From Chitinophagaceae bacterium (lineage in GTDB: Bacteria > Bacteroidota > Bacteroidia > Chitinophagales > Chitinophagaceae): DNA of 7,687 nucleotides. Of this stretch, positions 4,947-7,687 are shown in pieces. Numbering within the stretch: the stretch's first letter is position 1; each line of letters begins with the position of its first letter. Both the position numbers and the translations under genes were made by a program. The DNA lies in the NCBI GenBank assembly GCA_947452875.1, contig CANGEZ010000089.1, positions 1-7,687 of the forward strand, read 5' to 3'. The notes beneath the pieces were generated by a model. That model was not told the DNA's origin. It worked only from the letters and a program-made list of their open reading frames with translations, and did not search any database.

Positions 4947-7687
4947 ATGCAATCCAAAACTACACTAAAAAAAATCAAAGGATTTTTCTATCAAACCCTG
5001 ATGATCCTTGGGTTATTCTGTTTTTTAAGTAGTGCTCTACAAGCCCAACAGTATGTTAATGGCAACTTGTCTACAGGCGCTACAACAAGCAATGGTACTG
5101 CTGCTCCAGCCGGCTTTTCATGGAGCGAAGTTCAAGTTGGTAACGTGAACGCCGGTTTCGGTGCACAAATCGCCAATAACCTGTCTCTTGCTGATGACTT
5201 TACAGTTCCCGGTGGTGCATGGACAGTAAGCAAATTCACTTTTTACGCTTACTCTACAGGTTACACAGGAACGGCTTCTCCATTCGAAGATTTGAGATTA
5301 CAAATTTTTGACACTGACCCTTCTACAGGAACTGCTGTGCCTATTTATGGTGATCTTACTACAAATGCATTAACGGCTTCTAGTCCTGCTAACGTTTACA
5401 GAATTTTCAACGCTACCGCTGGCACTACCAGATTAATCTGGAAATTAGAAGCAAATGTAAACGTAGTATTACCTGCGGGTACTTATTGGGTAGAATGGCA
5501 AACAGGTGTTGCAGCCGGTTTGACTAGTAATTTCACACCTCCAAGTACTATTGTTGGCGCTACAACTCAAGCAGGTTACAACGCTAAGCAGCACGACTTA
5601 ACTGCAAACACATGGACTGCGTTAACTGATGGAACAACAATTCCAAATAATTTCCAAGATTTTAATTTCATAGTTGATTATGCTACTTCAGGTTGTACTG
5701 GTACTCCAGATGCAGGTAACACAGTTTCTTCTGTTACTAGTGCTTGCCCAGGCACTCCTTTCAATCTTGGCATTTCATCTACAGTTTCAGGTTCTGGTAT
5801 CACTTACCAATGGCAATCATCTCCAGATAACGTTACTTATACCAACATCACAGGCGCTACAAACAATAGCTATACTACAAGCTTAACCGCAAGTACTTGG
5901 TATCGTTTAGCAGTAACATGTGCTAACTCTGGCAGTGTTGGGTACTCTGTGCCTGTTCAAGTTAATCAAACTCCTGCTTCAGGATGTTATTGTACTTCAT
6001 CTGCAACAAGTACTGCAGACGAAGAGATCTTAAGAGTAAAAATCGGAACACTGGACAATTCATCTACTTGTTCAACATTAGCTCCAGGATTTGGTTCTGT
6101 TCAAAATAAATATTCAAACTATACTTCTGGAACAGGCGCTCCTGCTCCAGGCGTTGTAATCGCTGGTGGTACGAACCCGATTTCTGTTCAGGTTGGAACT
6201 TGCGGTGGTAACTATACCAACAGTGTTGCTGTTTGGATCGATTACAACCACAATGGATCTCTTGAAGCCTCTGAAAAAGTTTATGTTTCTTCAGCTGGTA
6301 CTCAGGGACCTCATATTGAAAACGGAAACGCATTCATTCCTGCTAGTGCAGTTTTAGGTACTACTTTAATGAGAGTAGTTTGTGTTGAAACAGGCACTCC
6401 TGGTAACATCAATCCTTGCGGAACTTATACTTGGGGCGAAACTGAAGATTACCTTGTAGATCTTCGTGCATGCGTACCAGTTACTCTTGCGGCTTCTCCA
6501 ACAAGCCAATCTACAAGTTGCGGTGGAAATGTCACATTTACAGCCTCTGCAAACGGAGACAATCCTTCATTTACTTGGGAGCAAAGAACAAGTCCTACAT
6601 CAACTTGGACTTTAGTTACTAACGGCGGTATGTTCTCAGGTGCTACTACAAATACACTTACAATTACAGGTGCAACTAGCAATATGAGCGGCTATCAATA
6701 CCGTGCTGTATTTACTGGATCTTGTACAGCTGTAGATTTCTCTGGCATTGCAACTTTAACTGTTAATCCGTTAACGGCTACTGTAAATCCTGCTTCTGCT
6801 AATATTTGTAACGGAAGTTCTCAAGCTTTACAAATTACCAACTCAGCTTCTGCAAGTGTAACAGCAACTGCAGTTTCTGGTCCATTGAATATTATCATTA
6901 CTGATGCTGATCCTGCTGGTATAGAATCTCCTGCTATTACAACTTCTAACATTCCTGCTAATGCAGTTGTTGCTGATATCAGTGTGAAATTCAACATCAC
7001 CCATACTTGGGTTGGAGATGTAACAATCAACCTTGTAGCTCCTAATGGTCAGATTTTGAACCTTGTTGGAAAGTTAAACAATGGCGGTGGTGGTAATTCT
7101 ACTGATAACTTCACAAATACAGTAATTAGTTCAACATCAAATACTGGAATCAGTGGTGCGGCTGCTCCTCGTACAGGAACATTCGCAGCTGAGAAGCGTG
7201 CTGGTTTTGGACCAACTGCTTATGTTCAAACGGCTACAGATTGGCCAGAAATGCTTACTACACTAAATGGCGATTGGAAATTAGTAATTGCTGATGCTGC
7301 ATTTGGTGATGAAGGTACTTTAGTAGATTGGCAGCTTGATATCACTTACACATCTCCAATTTTGGCTTCAGGAACTTGGTCTCCTACTACAGGATTATTT
7401 ACTGATGCTGCTTTAACTACGGCTTACACTGGTGGTGCTGTAAATACAGTTTATGCTGCTCCAACAACTTCTACTGATTATACTGTTATCGTAAATACAG
7501 GAAATTGCAGTTCAAGTCCGCTTGTAGTTCCTGTTACAGTTTCAAATCCAATTTTACCTGGAGGCGTTTCTACACCTCAAAACGAGTTTATTTGTGAAAA
7601 TGGAACAGCAACCTTTACATCAATATCTATTTCAGGAAATCCTATTGAATATCAGTGGGAAGAAAGTACTGATGGCGGAAATACATG
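4947..7687 (+). CDS. Large secreted Ig-like/GEVED/P-domain protein, 3' end outside the window
   Basis: The frame is open from ATG 4947 to the window edge (913 codons plus two bases, no stop). Residues 1-33 form a signal peptide with basic TLKKIK, a hydrophobic core and likely cleavage after ALQA. Residues 34-248 are a cysteine-free beta-rich domain I cannot name. An Ig-like domain follows (about 250-345, YQWQSS, with Cys267 and Cys325 as a likely disulfide). A GEVED domain at about 347-509 opens with CYCTS, carries WIDYNHNG (430-437) and ends in WGETEDYLVDL (496-506). A second Ig-like domain spans about 510-605 (Cys525/Cys593). A proprotein-convertase P-domain at about 645-801 shows HTWVGDVTINLVAPNGQ and NGDWKLVIAD, closing with VDWQLDITY. 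Ig-like sequence then resumes (802-867), and another Ig-like domain starts at 870. No enzyme domain is visible. It is exported, probably surface-attached or released; a type IX sorting tail is expected downstream but unseen. Confidence 0.93.
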   Translation, partial: MQSKTTLKKIKGFFYQTLMILGLFCFLSSALQAQQYVNGNLSTGATTSNGTAAPAGFSWSEVQVGNVNAGFGAQIANNLSLADDFTVPGGAWTVSKFTFYAYSTGYTGTASPFEDLRLQIFDTDPSTGTAVPIYGDLTTNALTASSPANVYRIFNATAGTTRLIWKLEANVNVVLPAGTYWVEWQTGVAAGLTSNFTPPSTIVGATTQAGYNAKQHDLTANTWTALTDGTTIPNNFQDFNFIVDYATSGCTGTPDAGNTVSSVTSACPGTPFNLGISSTVSGSGITYQWQSSPDNVTYTNITGATNNSYTTSLTASTWYRLAVTCANSGSVGYSVPVQVNQTPASGCYCTSSATSTADEEILRVKIGTLDNSSTCSTLAPGFGSVQNKYSNYTSGTGAPAPGVVIAGGTNPISVQVGTCGGNYTNSVAVWIDYNHNGSLEASEKVYVSSAGTQGPHIENGNAFIPASAVLGTTLMRVVCVETGTPGNINPCGTYTWGETEDYLVDLRACVPVTLAASPTSQSTSCGGNVTFTASANGDNPSFTWEQRTSPTSTWTLVTNGGMFSGATTNTLTITGATSNMSGYQYRAVFTGSCTAVDFSGIATLTVNPLTATVNPASANICNGSSQALQITNSASASVTATAVSGPLNIIITDADPAGIESPAITTSNIPANAVVADISVKFNITHTWVGDVTINLVAPNGQILNLVGKLNNGGGGNSTDNFTNTVISSTSNTGISGAAAPRTGTFAAEKRAGFGPTAYVQTATDWPEMLTTLNGDWKLVIADAAFGDEGTLVDWQLDITYTSPILASGTWSPTTGLFTDAALTTAYTGGAVNTVYAAPTTSTDYTVIVNTGNCSSSPLVVPVTVSNPILPGGVSTPQNEFICENGTATFTSISISGNPIEYQWEESTDGGNT

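Noticed and set aside
5674..5886. 70-codon plus-strand frame starting at 5674
   Set aside because: It is out of frame with the 4947 gene and its low-complexity Leu/Gln translation is a frame-shifted shadow of the first Ig-like domain.
6064..7030. Minus-strand reading frames of 69-89 codons inside the secreted protein gene
   Set aside because: The plus-strand frame carries recognisable Ig-like, GEVED and P-domain motifs throughout. The antisense frames arise from its Thr/Ala/Ser-rich, stop-poor codon use.
1..7687. tRNA, rRNA, riboswitch, insertion sequence or attachment site
   Set aside because: I saw no tRNA cloverleaf or conserved T-arm motif, no rRNA-like stretch, no riboswitch core, no transposase or integrase gene, and no target-site duplications flanking any segment.

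Overview
The window looks like a chromosomal segment of a Bacteroidota bacterium, most likely near Chitinophagaceae. The evidence is low GC content, A/T-rich leaders with no Shine-Dalgarno sequence before any of the six genes, a monofunctional proline dehydrogenase, a secreted multi-domain Ig-like/GEVED/P-domain protein typical of this phylum, and intergenic spacers packed with short-period repeats and C/G-tract hairpins. The lineage call is an inference, because no marker gene is present.

Layout. Positions 1-372 are non-coding: a 6-bp-stem hairpin, a C/G-tract hairpin element and three blocks of 7-8 bp periodic repeats. A gene for a 164-residue four-helix membrane protein of unknown function (373-867, minus) follows, then a second repeat-rich spacer (868-1103). 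Positions 1104-4746 hold four minus-strand genes separated by only 18-35 bp, probably one operon. In transcription order they encode a PlsC-like lysophospholipid acyltransferase, a hotdog acyl-CoA thioesterase, an OafA-type membrane O-acyltransferase and an FAD proline dehydrogenase. A 200-bp divergent promoter region (4747-4946) separates this operon from a plus-strand gene that starts at 4947 and is still open at the window end. At least 913 residues of a secreted protein are visible.

How the genes may work together. The first three operon genes all handle acyl groups: transfer to a lipid acceptor, hydrolysis of acyl-CoA, and acylation of a surface glycan or lipid. The last gene oxidises proline and feeds electrons to the membrane quinone pool. 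Shared transcription is well supported by spacing, but a shared pathway is not shown by the sequence. The secreted protein is probably an unrelated surface or exported protein, likely a type IX secretion client, although the C-terminal sorting domain that would show this lies outside the window.

No clearly new system is evident. The points most worth a second look are the altered catalytic motifs of the PlsC-like protein, the P-domain apparently inserted inside an Ig-like domain of the secreted protein, and the periodic repeats in both spacers, one of which runs through the proline dehydrogenase stop codon.
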